Translations under genes and position numbers: made by a program | Assembly: GCA_963773875.1 (NCBI GenBank) | Contig: CAVZCV010000006.1 | Coordinates: 868,001-932,000, forward strand | Direction: 5' to 3' | DNA from: CAVTYH01 sp963773875 | GTDB taxonomy: Bacteria; Planctomycetota; Planctomycetia; Pirellulales; JADZDJ01 | DNA length: 64,000 nt | Notes under the pieces: generated by a model | What the model saw: the letters and a program-made list of their open reading frames with translations, nothing else | The model's database searches: none | What the model was told of the DNA's origin: nothing | Shown: positions 19,151 through 28,188 of the stretch, piece by piece | Layout of the letters: every line of letters starts with the position of its first letter | Numbering within the stretch: the stretch's first letter is position 1

Positions 19151-20433
19151 TTATTCGGCCGCAATCGCCACTGCAGCAGCCGGGCCCAGGCGCGAACTGC
19201 TCACCTTGATGAACGCTCGGCGATCAGATTTTAGAGGCTCTTTGCGGACAACGTTCACCGGGCATTGGGAATCCGGAAAATCGTAATTCAAAGTCAGCGG
19301 AATTTCATTCTCGGCGAGCGAAACCATACTAGCTGCAAGCTCCATGGCTCCGCAGCCCGCCCCCAGGTGTCCAAAGAAACTTTTCGGCGCGGAGACGGGA
19401 ACATCGCCGAGAACAGATTGGATCGCCTGCGCTTCATATTGATCTTCATCTACGGTACTTAGGCCGTGAGCGTTTACGTGGCTGATGTCCTTCGCCCCTA
19501 AGATAGCGCGCTCTATTGAATCGGTCAGCACGCGCCGGATAGCGACGCCGCCAAGTGGCCGATCTGGCGATCCGGGCTCGTGCGCACTTGCGATACTTAG
19601 AACCCTGCCCAAAATGCGGCGCTGCGGCGCTGGGCATGTTGGCGACTTTCTAAGATAAACGCAGCGGCGCCTTCGCCATTTACAAGGCCATCTCGCTTAG
19701 CATCAAACGGCCTGGATGCGTGCTCTGGATCCTCATTGCGGTGCGAGAGATCGACGTCCCCGCGATATGACATGACCGTTGGTTGAATCCGGGCGCCGAC
19801 GCCGCCGGCGATCATGATATCGGCTTTATCTCGCGCAATCACGCGCACTGCTTCATGAATCGCGACGAGACTGCCGACGTCGCTGTGACCGATGGTATTG
19901 TTCGGCCCGCGGGCATCGTGAGCGATCGCCACGTGACACGCCACCATGTTTGGCAGATTCTTGAGCAACCAGAGCGGAAAGATCTCGCTCATCGCCGCCT
20001 CTGCCCAGCGGCCGGACTCGAACGTTCCTGCCGGCATGCAGGCACGATACGCTGCTTCAAGCTCGGACAAATCGCAATAAATCATCTCTGCGCCGAAGAC
20101 AACGCCAAACCGGTCCGGCTCCAACCGCGAAGATTCAATCGCCGCGTCTGCGAGTGCAAGATCTGCGGCTGCAAAGCCGAACTGAATCTCACGCGCCATC
20201 ACTTTCAAACTTTTTCGTGGGCGAACGTAGGCCTTCGGGTCAAAATCGCGAACCTCTGCGCCAATCCGCACTGGAAAGCCGGATGCGTCGAAGAGCGTAA
20301 TTGGACCCACTCCGCTCCTGCCGGCACGAAGGGATTCCAAGAACGCGTTCTTGCCGATGCCAATCGGGCTGACGACGCCAACGCCGGTAATAACGACTTC
20401 GCGATCGGCAGAGGGGCGACTTTCAAAGGACAT
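19151..20433 (-). CDS. Beta-ketoacyl-ACP synthase-like protein lacking the active Cys, frame broken
   Basis: The ATG at 20433 gives MSFESRPSADREVVITGVGVVSPIG, a FabF-type N-terminus. The frame breaks near 19612-19622 (ESRQHAQRRSAA continues as ILGRVLSIASAHEPG one base over) and ends at 19151; joined length is about 427 residues, normal for FabF. Aligning GPNNTIGHSDVGSLVAIHEA with the E. coli FabF segment around GPSISIATACTSG places Asp185 where the nucleophile Cys should be. The two catalytic histidines remain (VNAHGLST and KSFFGHLGAG). It may therefore act as a decarboxylase, a chain-length-factor-like partner or a non-condensing subunit. It lies downstream of and probably co-transcribed with the YghO-like acyltransferase gene. 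Confidence 0.85.
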
Positions 20434-20489
20434 GGCGATAGGACAGACGAATGACGATTGCGAATTGCGCCTGCCGATTAAAACCTTGG

Positions 20490-21637
20490 TCATTCTACCT
20501 TCGCTTCGTCCTCGGTCGGCGGATAATCGTAGATCCGATACGTTTTGGTCCGCCGCGAGCCTCCCTTTTCCAAGCTCGCTCGAGCCAGCGTGTTCGCCTC
20601 GGAAACCCAGGAAAACTCCGCTTCTAGCATGCCCATCGCGAGACCCTTGGGGATCAAATTCACAAGCAGCACGATTCCGACACCCCATTTTTGGTATTCC
20701 GGAATGACATTGGTACTAATGAGCGCACGCGCGGGATGTCGCGTTTCTTGCTCAGCAGTTTTAAAAACCCAAATGGAAAAAGTCGTCCATTGATGGCTTT
20801 AATTCGCGGATTGTAATCTGGCAATCCAAAAACTGCGCCCACCGCTTTGTTGTCAACCTCGGCCAGACAGGTAAGCTCCGGCACGATGATGTGCTTCATG
20901 TCGTGCGCCATCCATTCCAGCTCGGCCGGTGTGATTGGCACGAATCCCCACACGTGCAGGCACGATTTGTTGTAGATGTCGAGAAAGGTACGCACGTCGT
21001 CCAAAAATCTCGATCGATCAAGCGGTCGCGTTTTCAAATTGAACGTGCGATGCACGCCTTCGACCAGCGATTGCACTCGCTTCAACTGATATTCCAAATC
21101 CTGATGCAGGCCGAGGTACGAATACAAATCGTGGGTCTTCGCGAATCCGTATGATTCAACCAGCTCCGCATAGTAGGGCGGGTTGTACGTCATCATAAAC
21201 GTGGGATGATCGTTGAACCCCTCAATTAACAGGCCCACTTCATAATTCAGCGAGGGATTCATTGGCCCGCGAATCGCGTACAGATTTCGCTCCGCGAGCC
21301 AAGAACGCGCCGCATCGAACAGCGCATGGGCCACGGCTGGATCGTTAATGCATTCGAAGAAACCCCAGAAACCGCGTCGCTCTTTGAAGTGCCGGTTATG
21401 TTCGTGATTTACAATAGCAGCGATGCGGCCGACGACTTGGCCATCGCGGCGGGCAAGAAATGTTTGAATCTCGCCAATTTGCCAGAACGGATGCCGCTTC
21501 CAGCCGACCATCCGTTTAAAGTTGTCACGCAGTGGCGGAATCCAAAACGGATCGTTGCGATACAACTGCCACGCAAGTTGCATGAAGGCCCGGCGATCGC
21601 GCCAGCCGCGCACGGGCGTCACAGCCACATCCGCCAT
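20490..21637 (-). CDS. YghO-like GNAT-superfamily acyltransferase, frame broken
   Basis: The ATG at 21637 starts MADVAVTPVRGWRDRRAFMQLAWQLYRNDPFWIPPLRDNFKRM. LARRDGQVVGRIAAIVNHEHN and GFFECINDPAVAHALFDAARSWL follow, all typical of the YghO-like N-acyltransferase family. The frame is lost near 20730-20740; the continuation reads RALISTNVIPEYQKWGVG and runs to 20490 (ending RTKTYRIYDYPPTEDEAKVE). The joined protein of about 382 residues matches the usual length. Acceptor and acyl donor are unknown. A long-loop inverted repeat lies 17 bases upstream of the start. The neighbouring ketosynthase-like gene suggests a lipid or acyl-chain context. Confidence 0.8.
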
Positions 21638-21654
21638 CAGTTAGTCACCCGCGT

Positions 21655-21704
21655 TGCAATGCTTCGGATCAAAATCATTTGTCTGCCAAAATTGAAGCAT
21701 TGCA
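21655..21704 (-). promoter_or_regulatory. Inverted repeat in the leader of the acyltransferase gene
   Basis: A perfect 11-bp inverted repeat (TGCAATGCTTC at 21655-21665, GAAGCATTGCA at 21694-21704) separated by 28 bases lies between the methyltransferase stop and the acyltransferase start. Its position just before the start, and the lack of a T-run, favour an operator or RNA leader over a terminator. Confidence 0.4.
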
Positions 21705-21801
21705 CTATCGCAGCGGCGTGAAAGATGGTCAAGGGAGACACAATTGAGCTGCGGAACTCGATATCCCCAGCGTCCAGCAATCTCGTAAATTGCAATTTGG
21801 G

Positions 21802-22413
21802 CTACTTCCTGCGAGCAGTCATGAACCACGCCTTGGCGCCGCCTGGGCTAAACTCGGCGCCTTTGAAATCTGGATTGATGGTGAATGCCTTGGGCTCGAT
21901 CGATTCAATCGCCCAATCTGAGTCGAACGATTCTTCCAGCTCTCGCTTAGGGACGCGGCGCGGACCGACGGTGCCCGGCTCGGCGTCGCTGAAGCACATC
22001 AGAAACAGCTTTCCGCCTGGCCGCAACACGCTGGCCAGCCCTTCGACGTACTTGGCGCGGTCTTCATCGGTGAAGGTATGAAACAGGCCGCTATCGACGA
22101 TGTTGTCGAACTTCTCGCCCCAGCTCTTCAAGCTGAGCGCGTCGCGAACTTCGAACCGTACTTTCAAGTTCTTGTCGGCCGCCTTGCGCTTGGCACGCTC
22201 GATGGGAACTGCAAGATAATCGATGCCCGTTACGGTATAACCCTGCTCAGCATAAAAAATCGCCGTGTCGCCGGTGCCGCAGCCGGAATCGAGAACCGTG
22301 CCGTGAATTTGTTTGGCAGCATCCACGAACGGTTGCTGTGGCCGGCCGATATCCCACGGCGCAACCGCCGCGTAGGCTTCTTCGAAATTCTGCCGCGTTG
22401 GAACGTTGGTCAT
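21802..22413 (-). CDS. Class I SAM-dependent methyltransferase
   Basis: 203 residues from the ATG at 22413 (an upstream ATG at 22446 is possible). Motif I is TVLDSGCGTGDTAIFYAEQG, followed by VTGIDYLAVPIERAKRKA, then NIVDSGLFHTFTDEDRAKYVEGL and LRPGGKLFLMCFSD. This matches the thiopurine-methyltransferase-like/TehB-like small-molecule methyltransferases. The substrate cannot be inferred. The C-terminus is KAWFMTARRK, typical of the family. It follows the secreted-protein gene on the same strand with a 72-base gap. Confidence 0.85.
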   Translation of the reverse strand: MTNVPTRQNFEEAYAAVAPWDIGRPQQPFVDAAKQIHGTVLDSGCGTGDTAIFYAEQGYTVTGIDYLAVPIERAKRKAADKNLKVRFEVRDALSLKSWGEKFDNIVDSGLFHTFTDEDRAKYVEGLASVLRPGGKLFLMCFSDAEPGTVGPRRVPKRELEESFDSDWAIESIEPKAFTINPDFKGAEFSPGGAKAWFMTARRK

Positions 22414-22485
22414 CGATGTGCTCCGAAGTTGGCGATTTGCCCGCACATCAATGTTACTAAGATTTGCGATGTCGGCTAGGTTACG

Positions 22486-23284
22486 CTAGCGCTTCACTTG
22501 CTCGATGGGGCGCAGATACTGATCGAGCGACACTTGCTCCAGCGTCACGAGAAGTTGGCCCGCCTCGTCGATCTTACGGCGATCAGCGGCCATCAAACGA
22601 TTCGTCAAAACATGTTCGCTGCGGAGCACGGCCGGCTTCGGGCCCATTCGGCTTTGCGCCGATGGTCACATGCACTTCGTCGGGAATCTGGCCGCCGGCG
22701 CGATCGAGCGCACTGTTGATCGCCAATCGCGGAAATGGCGGCAGCGAGCCGGGATGCAGCATCGAATTCAGTCGCGCCGACCAATCGGAGAACTCGCGAT
22801 ACTGCTTCGCGACGGTTGAATTCTCCGCTTTCACCGCATGCACGCGATACGTGATCAAAGGACTCGCGAACTTGAGCCAGCCTTTATCTTCCTTGCTTTC
22901 GTCGAACTTCGGCTCGGCGGCGAATTTTAATAGTGGGTCGGTTTGCCGTGCAGCGCGCACACGGATTTGATTTACAAAATCATTGAGCTTGTCCGTGGTG
23001 AGTTCGGTGCACAGTTTCCGCTCGGGATCCAAGAGCACAACGCGACCGTGCGCCACATCGAATACGATGATTTCATGCGGGTCCGTGAGAAAGTCGTATG
23101 CCCGGCCGTCGTCGAACAGTGTCAGGCTTTCGCTGGTCGGCGCTTCTTCCTTACCGGTAAAGACTTTCGATTCGATGCGGAATTCCTCCCCCGCAGCCGT
23201 TTGGGAAAGGCCCGCAAGAACAAGCGCGCTGATGGCGATCGAAGCGACAGCGCGAACGATTTTTGCGATGAGCTGCATAAGCAT
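22486..23284 (-). CDS. Secreted protein of unknown function, frame broken
   Basis: The signal peptide is clear (IVRAVASIAISALVLAGLSQTAAGEE). The mature part contains LTLFDDGRAYDFLTDPHEIIVFDVAHGRVVLLDPERKLCTELTTDKL. The N-terminal frame stops at 22583, but one base after a GGGCCC run at about 22640-22646 the other frame continues smoothly as KPAVLRSEHVLTNRLMAADR and ends QYLRPIEQVKR at 22486. A CCC-to-CC length change restores a 265-residue protein, so this break is a good example of a homopolymer indel. I do not recognise the family; it looks like a planctomycete conserved periplasmic protein. Confidence 0.7.
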
Positions 23285-23458
23285 CCTGCTACTGCGGACT
23301 CGGGAATGCAGCCACAGTAGCGAAACTCGGAAGCTCGGTAAAGGCGAATGCTGCTAGCATCTGGTCGGGCATGCCAATTCGCTTTATTTTGTAGCAGCAG
23401 TGGCACGCTCAGCGGTGCGCGCGGGATCGATTCCCACGGCTAAACGAACGGAATTCCC

Positions 23459-24253
23459 ATGCGATTTGGTTGTTGCGTCAACATGCTGGTGCCGATCGAT
23501 AAAGGGACCGGCGTAGAAATGGTGGAACGCGTAGCAGCAGCGGGGTTTGATTATTTGGAATTGCCGGTCGTTCGATTTGCAGCAGCTACCGGCGAAGTCT
23601 TCGATTCCATACAGAAGCGCGTAAAGGCCACAGGGCTGGCCGTTGAATCGTGCAATGATTTTTTTCCCGCCGATTTGAAAGTCGTGGGCCCGGCGGCCAA
23701 TCTCACGAAACTTTGCAATTACGCGACCCATGCGCTTCAGCGAGCATCGCAGTTGGGCGCAAAGAATGTCGTCTTTGGCAGTGGCCCAGCGCGAACGGTT
23801 CCCGATGGCTTCCCGCGAGAGGCCGGATTTCAGCAGCTAATCGATTTGCTACTTGAAGTCGGCCCGATTGCTGACGCGAACGACCTGACGATTGCGATTG
23901 AGCCACTGAATCGGACCGAGTGCAATATCATCCTGAACCTCGCGGACGCCTGCGAGTTGGCAAGACGGGTCGCTCATCCATGTATCCAAGTACTGGCCGA
24001 TTATTATCATTTCGCGTTAGAGCATGAGAATCCAATCGCCGTCAATTTGGCCGGTTCGTCGATCCGGCACGTGCATTTTTCGAATCCGCAGGGGAGAGGA
24101 TTTCCACGCGATGCGGATCCAAACTTTGCGGCGTTCTGTCGCGTGCTGCGCGGGATCGGGTATGATAGGCGAATGAGCGTCGAAGCATTTTCCAAGAACT
24201 TCGAGGATGACGCGGCGGCGACGTTGAAGTTGATGCGCGAGTTAACGCAGTAG
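23459..24253 (+). CDS. Sugar phosphate isomerase/epimerase (AP endonuclease 2-like TIM barrel)
   Basis: 264 residues, complete. MRFGCCVNMLVPIDKGTGVEMVERVAAAGFDYLEL starts the xylose-isomerase-like TIM barrel. The metal-binding residues are in TIAIEPLNRTECNIILNLADACELA (Glu), QVLADYYHFALEHE (Asp, His) and VHFSNPQGRGFPRD (His), with a final Glu in MSVEAFSKNF. Such enzymes isomerise or epimerise keto sugars, or act on hydroxypyruvate or inositol derivatives. The exact substrate is unknown. It is followed 59 bases later by the racemase gene on the same strand. Confidence 0.87.
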   Translation: MRFGCCVNMLVPIDKGTGVEMVERVAAAGFDYLELPVVRFAAATGEVFDSIQKRVKATGLAVESCNDFFPADLKVVGPAANLTKLCNYATHALQRASQLGAKNVVFGSGPARTVPDGFPREAGFQQLIDLLLEVGPIADANDLTIAIEPLNRTECNIILNLADACELARRVAHPCIQVLADYYHFALEHENPIAVNLAGSSIRHVHFSNPQGRGFPRDADPNFAAFCRVLRGIGYDRRMSVEAFSKNFEDDAAATLKLMRELTQ

Positions 24254-24312
24254 TCATCGATTGATTTGCACTCCACATTCCCCATTGCACATTTCGCATT
24301 CGGTCAGCCCTG

Positions 24313-24993
24313 ATGTCCACATCATTAAAAGATAAAAAACTCGGCATGATCCATTCCGCCGCATTCACGGTGCAGGTCGTCGATAAATTCATTAAGGAAA
24401 TCATTCCGGAAGTGACCGTTGCCCATTTGGCTGACGACACCATTCAGATGGCCAACAACGACGCGGAAATTGGCACGTGCCCGAAGGTGAATTACGCCAA
24501 ATTCGTCAGCTACGCGCACAACTTGGAACAATACGGCGTCAACTTGATTATGCTCGCGTGCTCTACGTTTAATCGGGCGGTGGAATTTGCCCGGCCGATG
24601 GTCAACACACCGATGCTGCAAATCGATCGGCCGATGATGGAACTGGCCGTGAAAACTGGCACCCGTGTAGGACTCGTGGCCACGCTGCCGACCACCGTGC
24701 CTTCTTCGCGCCGCCTGCTCGAACAGGCGGCTGCAGATGCCAAAAAGGACGTACAAATCAAAGAATTCCTCAGCACCGAAGCGTTTCAAGCGCTACGAGC
24801 GGGCAACCCACAAAAGCACAACGAACTCTTGCTCGAGGGTATCGACAAACTTTCGCGCGAAGTCGATTCGATTGTGCTTGCGCAAGTTTCCATGACGGCG
24901 TTGGAGCCCTTTCTCGGCAACACTCGGGTGCCGGTATTCAATAGCGGCCGCACCGGTTTCACGCGCGTGCGCGAATTGTTATCGGCCATGTAA
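24313..24993 (+). CDS. Aspartate/glutamate racemase family protein
   Basis: 226 residues. The first half has the racemase Cys83 in IMLACSTFNRAV. In the second half, the position of the second catalytic Cys (normally in a GCTH-like motif) reads VLAQVSMTAL, so only one of the two Cys residues is present. This one-Cys pattern fits the branch of the Asp/Glu/hydantoin racemase superfamily that includes decarboxylase-like and isomerase-like members. A true racemase would need both thiols, so the substrate and reaction are uncertain. The spacer before the start is an AT-rich low-complexity stretch (24262-24305). Confidence 0.85.
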   Translation: MSTSLKDKKLGMIHSAAFTVQVVDKFIKEIIPEVTVAHLADDTIQMANNDAEIGTCPKVNYAKFVSYAHNLEQYGVNLIMLACSTFNRAVEFARPMVNTPMLQIDRPMMELAVKTGTRVGLVATLPTTVPSSRRLLEQAAADAKKDVQIKEFLSTEAFQALRAGNPQKHNELLLEGIDKLSREVDSIVLAQVSMTALEPFLGNTRVPVFNSGRTGFTRVRELLSAM

Positions 24994-25011
24994 TTTCCAG
25001 CAGATTTAGAT

Positions 25012-25521
25012 TTAAGCGCCCCGATGGCGAGCTCGCGTGCGGGCTGCTTTCTTCGCGGCGGACGATCTCAAGACAGGCCCTTTCGTTCGCGACGCCTTTT
25101 TCGCTGCGGCACTCCGATCGGCGGCGCTTCGCATGCCAGCCGCATGATGGGCCTGGCGCGACAACGCCCGATGTGACGCCGCGGAATGCGGCTCGCGCTT
25201 CAACGCGTTTTCTGTGGCTCTTGATCGCTTCGCGGATGGTTTGCTTTTGGCCGGCGCGCCGTGCCCGCGTTCATAAGCCCGCTTGGCACTGAGTCGAGTC
25301 TTCTCAGAAGTCTCACCCTTCTCCGGCGGCGGCAAATCAACGCCGGCCCGCCGAGCCTTCGAAAGTCCAATGGCGATGGCCTGTTTTGATGATCGCGCTC
25401 CATGTTTGCCTTCGCGAATATGGTGCATCTCCTCGCGAATAAACTCCCCCGCTTGCGTGCTGGCCGCTTTGCCCTCGCGCTTATCGCGGCGGGCACGTTC
25501 GAGTGTTCTCTGTTCCGGCAT
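25012..25521 (-). CDS. Basic DUF6496-like protein with histone-H1-like tail
   Basis: 169 residues from the ATG at 25521, chosen for its strong GGAGGG ribosome-binding site. The N-terminal half, AGEFIREEMHHIREGKHGARSSKQAIAIGLSKARRAGVDLPPP, matches the DUF6496 signature. The second half is a Lys/Arg/Ala/Ser-rich disordered tail with AAKKA-type repeats, like histone H1-type bacterial proteins. It is probably a DNA- or RNA-binding protein, and no enzyme activity is suggested. The role is unknown. The gene is divergent from blaI, with about 210 bases between them. Confidence 0.75.
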   Translation of the reverse strand: MPEQRTLERARRDKREGKAASTQAGEFIREEMHHIREGKHGARSSKQAIAIGLSKARRAGVDLPPPEKGETSEKTRLSAKRAYERGHGAPAKSKPSAKRSRATENALKREPHSAASHRALSRQAHHAAGMRSAADRSAAAKKASRTKGPVLRSSAAKKAARTRARHRGA

Positions 25522-25661
25522 GATGGCCCTCCTTTTTGCCGCTGAAGGTCGACGAAAATCTGTCAATCCAAGTTGCAATTTTTGTGCCGCCCAATCGATC
25601 CGCCGTTGGCGTTCGGAGATTCCGATTCGGGGGATAGGGCTTTGCATTCGGACAAATCTTG

Positions 25662-25706
25662 TTGACTACGTCTGTAGTCCCTGATAGATTGACTACGCGC
25701 ATAGTC
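25662..25706 (+). promoter_or_regulatory. blaI promoter with two BlaI/MecI-type operators
   Basis: Two dyads lie 26-54 bases upstream of the blaI start. The first, GACTACGTCTGTAGTC (25664-25679), is a perfect 16-bp palindrome; the second, GACTACGCGCATAGTC (25691-25706), is symmetrical except at the centre. Centres are 27 bases apart. The pattern matches the known BlaI/MecI operator TACTACATATGTAGTA in its CTAC/GTAG core. A TTGACT box (25662-25667) overlaps the first dyad and an ATAGAT box (25684-25689) lies 16 bases on, between the two, so bound repressor would block the promoter. Confidence 0.8.
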
Positions 25707-25732
25707 AACGAGCCGAAAGTCGAAAACACACA

Positions 25733-26131
25733 ATGACAAAACGCAAAGAGCCTTTGGGTCACTTGGAATTCGATGTCCTGCAGTACGTGGCAGATCATCA
25801 TCCAATTACCGTTCGTGCCGTGGCCACTCATTTTGCCGAAGCCTCGGGCCATGCCCGCACGACGGTGCTGACCGTGATGCAGCGGCTGCGAGAAAAGAGT
25901 TATCTGAAGCGTCGCCAGCGCGGCGGCGTCCAGGAATATTCGCCGACGATGGAAAAGAGCGAACTGTTGCAGGGCATCGTGTCCGACTTTGTCGCCGACG
26001 TGCTGGGTGGGAACGTCTCACCGTTCTTCGCCTACCTCACTCGATCGGGGCAGTTAACCAAGGATGAAGTTCGCAAACTGGAGCAACTGCTGGACCGCAT
26101 TGAAGCGCGCGAAACGGAGGAAAAGCCATGA
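25733..26131 (+). CDS. blaI: BlaI/MecI/CopY family transcriptional repressor
   Basis: 132 residues. The winged-helix domain occupies residues 1-80 (LGHLEFDVLQYVADHHPITVRAVATHF, HARTTVLTVMQRLREKSYLKRRQRGGVQEYSP), with the C-terminal dimerisation helix after it (LLQGIVSDFVADVLGG, LTKDEVRKLEQLLDRI). BlaI represses its own operon until the M56 partner triggers its removal. Two matching operators lie upstream. The stop codon overlaps the ATG of the M56 gene (ATGA at 26128-26131). No beta-lactamase gene is nearby, so the regulated function is likely something else. Confidence 0.92.
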   Translation: MTKRKEPLGHLEFDVLQYVADHHPITVRAVATHFAEASGHARTTVLTVMQRLREKSYLKRRQRGGVQEYSPTMEKSELLQGIVSDFVADVLGGNVSPFFAYLTRSGQLTKDEVRKLEQLLDRIEARETEEKP

Positions 26132-28166
26132 ACGAGTTCTTACAAATGGCGGAGCGTTGGTCCGAAGCGTGGAGCGCCAGTTTGTGGCGGGCTTCTTGGC
26201 AAGGCGCGATTGCCATTGCATTGGTTTGGGTGGTTGTACGCTGGTACACGTCCCTGTCGCCGCGTGTTGTCTGCTGGGCCTGGCGATTGGTTTGTTTGAA
26301 GTTGTTGTCGTCGCTCGTTTGGATCAGTCCGATCGAGATTCCAGTTTTGCCGCCAGCACCTGCCAGCCCGGTAAATGTGACGGCGTCTCCGCAATCGATC
26401 ACAGCGGCAACGTTTAATAACGACGGGCCTCTGCCACAAGTAACGGCCAATCCAAGAATGGTGCATGTAGATGTTTCGGAGCTTGGAATCAATATCCGCT
26501 TACTGCTACTAATGCTCGCTTGGCTGATCGGCGTTTGCGGTTTCATGATTCTGACGGCGATGGAGTGGATTTTTGCCGGGAGACTTTGTCATTTGTCCCA
26601 CACGCCGACGGGTGAACTGCTAGCAAATTTGTGCCGCAGAGAAGCCCATCGGTTGACGGTTCGCCACGTGCCGCGAATTCAGTTGGCACGCGTCGATGGT
26701 CCGCTGCTGGTTGGCATCTGGCGACCCACGATTGTGCTGCCGGAGCACGCCGAGGAACTGTTCGACGAATCAGAACTGCGGCTCATGCTGGGGCATGAAC
26801 TGACGCATCTGAAACGGCGCGATCTGCTGTGGAACTGGCTACCCACCGTCGTTGCCTGGCTATTGTTTTTCCATCCCTTGGTGTGGCTGTTGAAACGCGG
26901 CTGGTTCGAGTCTCAAGAAGCCGCGTGCGATGAGTTGTTGATCCAGAAGCAAGTGACGCAGCCCGCAGAGTATGGCCGCCTGCTGCTGAAGCTATCGACA
27001 ATTTGGTCAAACGTGCCGCTCACAGGGATGGCCACCGCCGGCGTTTTAGGTGCTTATCAAAATCTGGAAAGGAGAATCTTGGCCATGACAAACGTCAAAA
27101 CTTTTTCTCGAAACCGATTATTTCTTGTAGCCGGAACACTACTGCTGATCGCGACTTGTGGCATTGCCCCGTGGCGACTTGTGGCGCAGGAGTCGAATCA
27201 AAAGACTGTGTCCGGTGCGGTGACCGACGGATCCGACAAATTGCCCGGGAAAATCTACGTTTGGGCTGATCTGGAGATGACAACGGAGTTTGGAACGCCG
27301 GGTAGGTACCGCGGATTCGTCGTGATTGATCCCAATACCGGTGCGTGGGCGAAATTGGGAACCATTGGACATTCTTTGCGAGTATCTCCGGATGGAAGCC
27401 GCCTTGCATTCGATCAATTCAGGACGTCTCGAACCGCCAAACCTGTCGATCACGATAATGACATTTTTTGGGCTGATGTTATAAACCCAGAGCCAATGCG
27501 GGTCGTCGAAAACGGGAGGTTGCCCATCTGGTCCCCCGATAGCAATCGGCTGCTCTATCACGTTGACACTGAGAAAAGCGAGCACGCGAGATGGCACGGC
27601 GCCGCCTGGATGATCAATCTCAATTCAGACAAAGAGGAGAAATTGCCAATCCCAGAGACCGATGAAGTGAATGATTGGTCGCTGAAGGATAACTGGTTTG
27701 TGACGGTCTCCGATCGCCATCCGCCGTTTGGGAGTGGCTATCAGTTGTATGTGATGCATCCGGACGGAAGCGAAGAAAGGCGGATTACCGAAAGCCAGGG
27801 TCTCAATTGTTATCCGCAGTTCTCTCCAGATGCAAAGCACCTCTATATACACATCAACGAGGCTTGACGAGCATTTGGACCGTGGATTTTGACGGTTCGA
27901 ATCACAAGCAGATCTTGATCGGCAAAGACGATGGGACGGATTCTCCCGACTCTGCATGCTGGTCGCCGGACGGAAAATGGCTGGCCGTTCGCAAGTTCGA
28001 TTGGGAGTCGGAACTTCGAGATGGGAAGAAGGTATTTACCAGACACGCCGGAGACTTCTGCAACGATCGATTGGAGATCGTCGCAATGGACGGAACTAGC
28101 CGTGGCGTCATCAAACTGAAAGATGTGAACAAGATTATGTCTTTGGAACAACCGGATTGGAGATAG
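26128..28166 (+). CDS. BlaR1-like M56 metallopeptidase fused to a TolB-type propeller, frame broken
   Basis: Starts on an ATGA overlap with blaI and a GGAGG ribosome-binding site. Several N-terminal membrane helices precede the zinc motif MLGHELTHLKRRDLLWN; EAACDELL supplies the third ligand. After a further helix (LFLVAGTLLLIATCGIAPW) comes an extracytoplasmic WD40/TolB-like propeller (DGSRLAFDQFRTSR, WSPDSNRLLYHVD, FSPDAKHLYIHI). The frame is broken near 27855-27865; the other frame continues the propeller (LTSIWTVDFDGSNHKQIL, WSPDGKWLAV) to 28166. Joined length is about 680 residues. It is the membrane protease expected to inactivate BlaI. The propeller replaces the penicillin-binding sensor of BlaR1, so the ligand is probably different. 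Confidence 0.87.
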
Positions 28167-28188
28167 TCGGTTCCGCAGATCACCTGAA

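Noticed and set aside
27888..27902. ggttcgaatc tRNA-like T-loop
   Set aside because: Lies inside the propeller coding region of the M56 gene, with no matching acceptor or anticodon arms.
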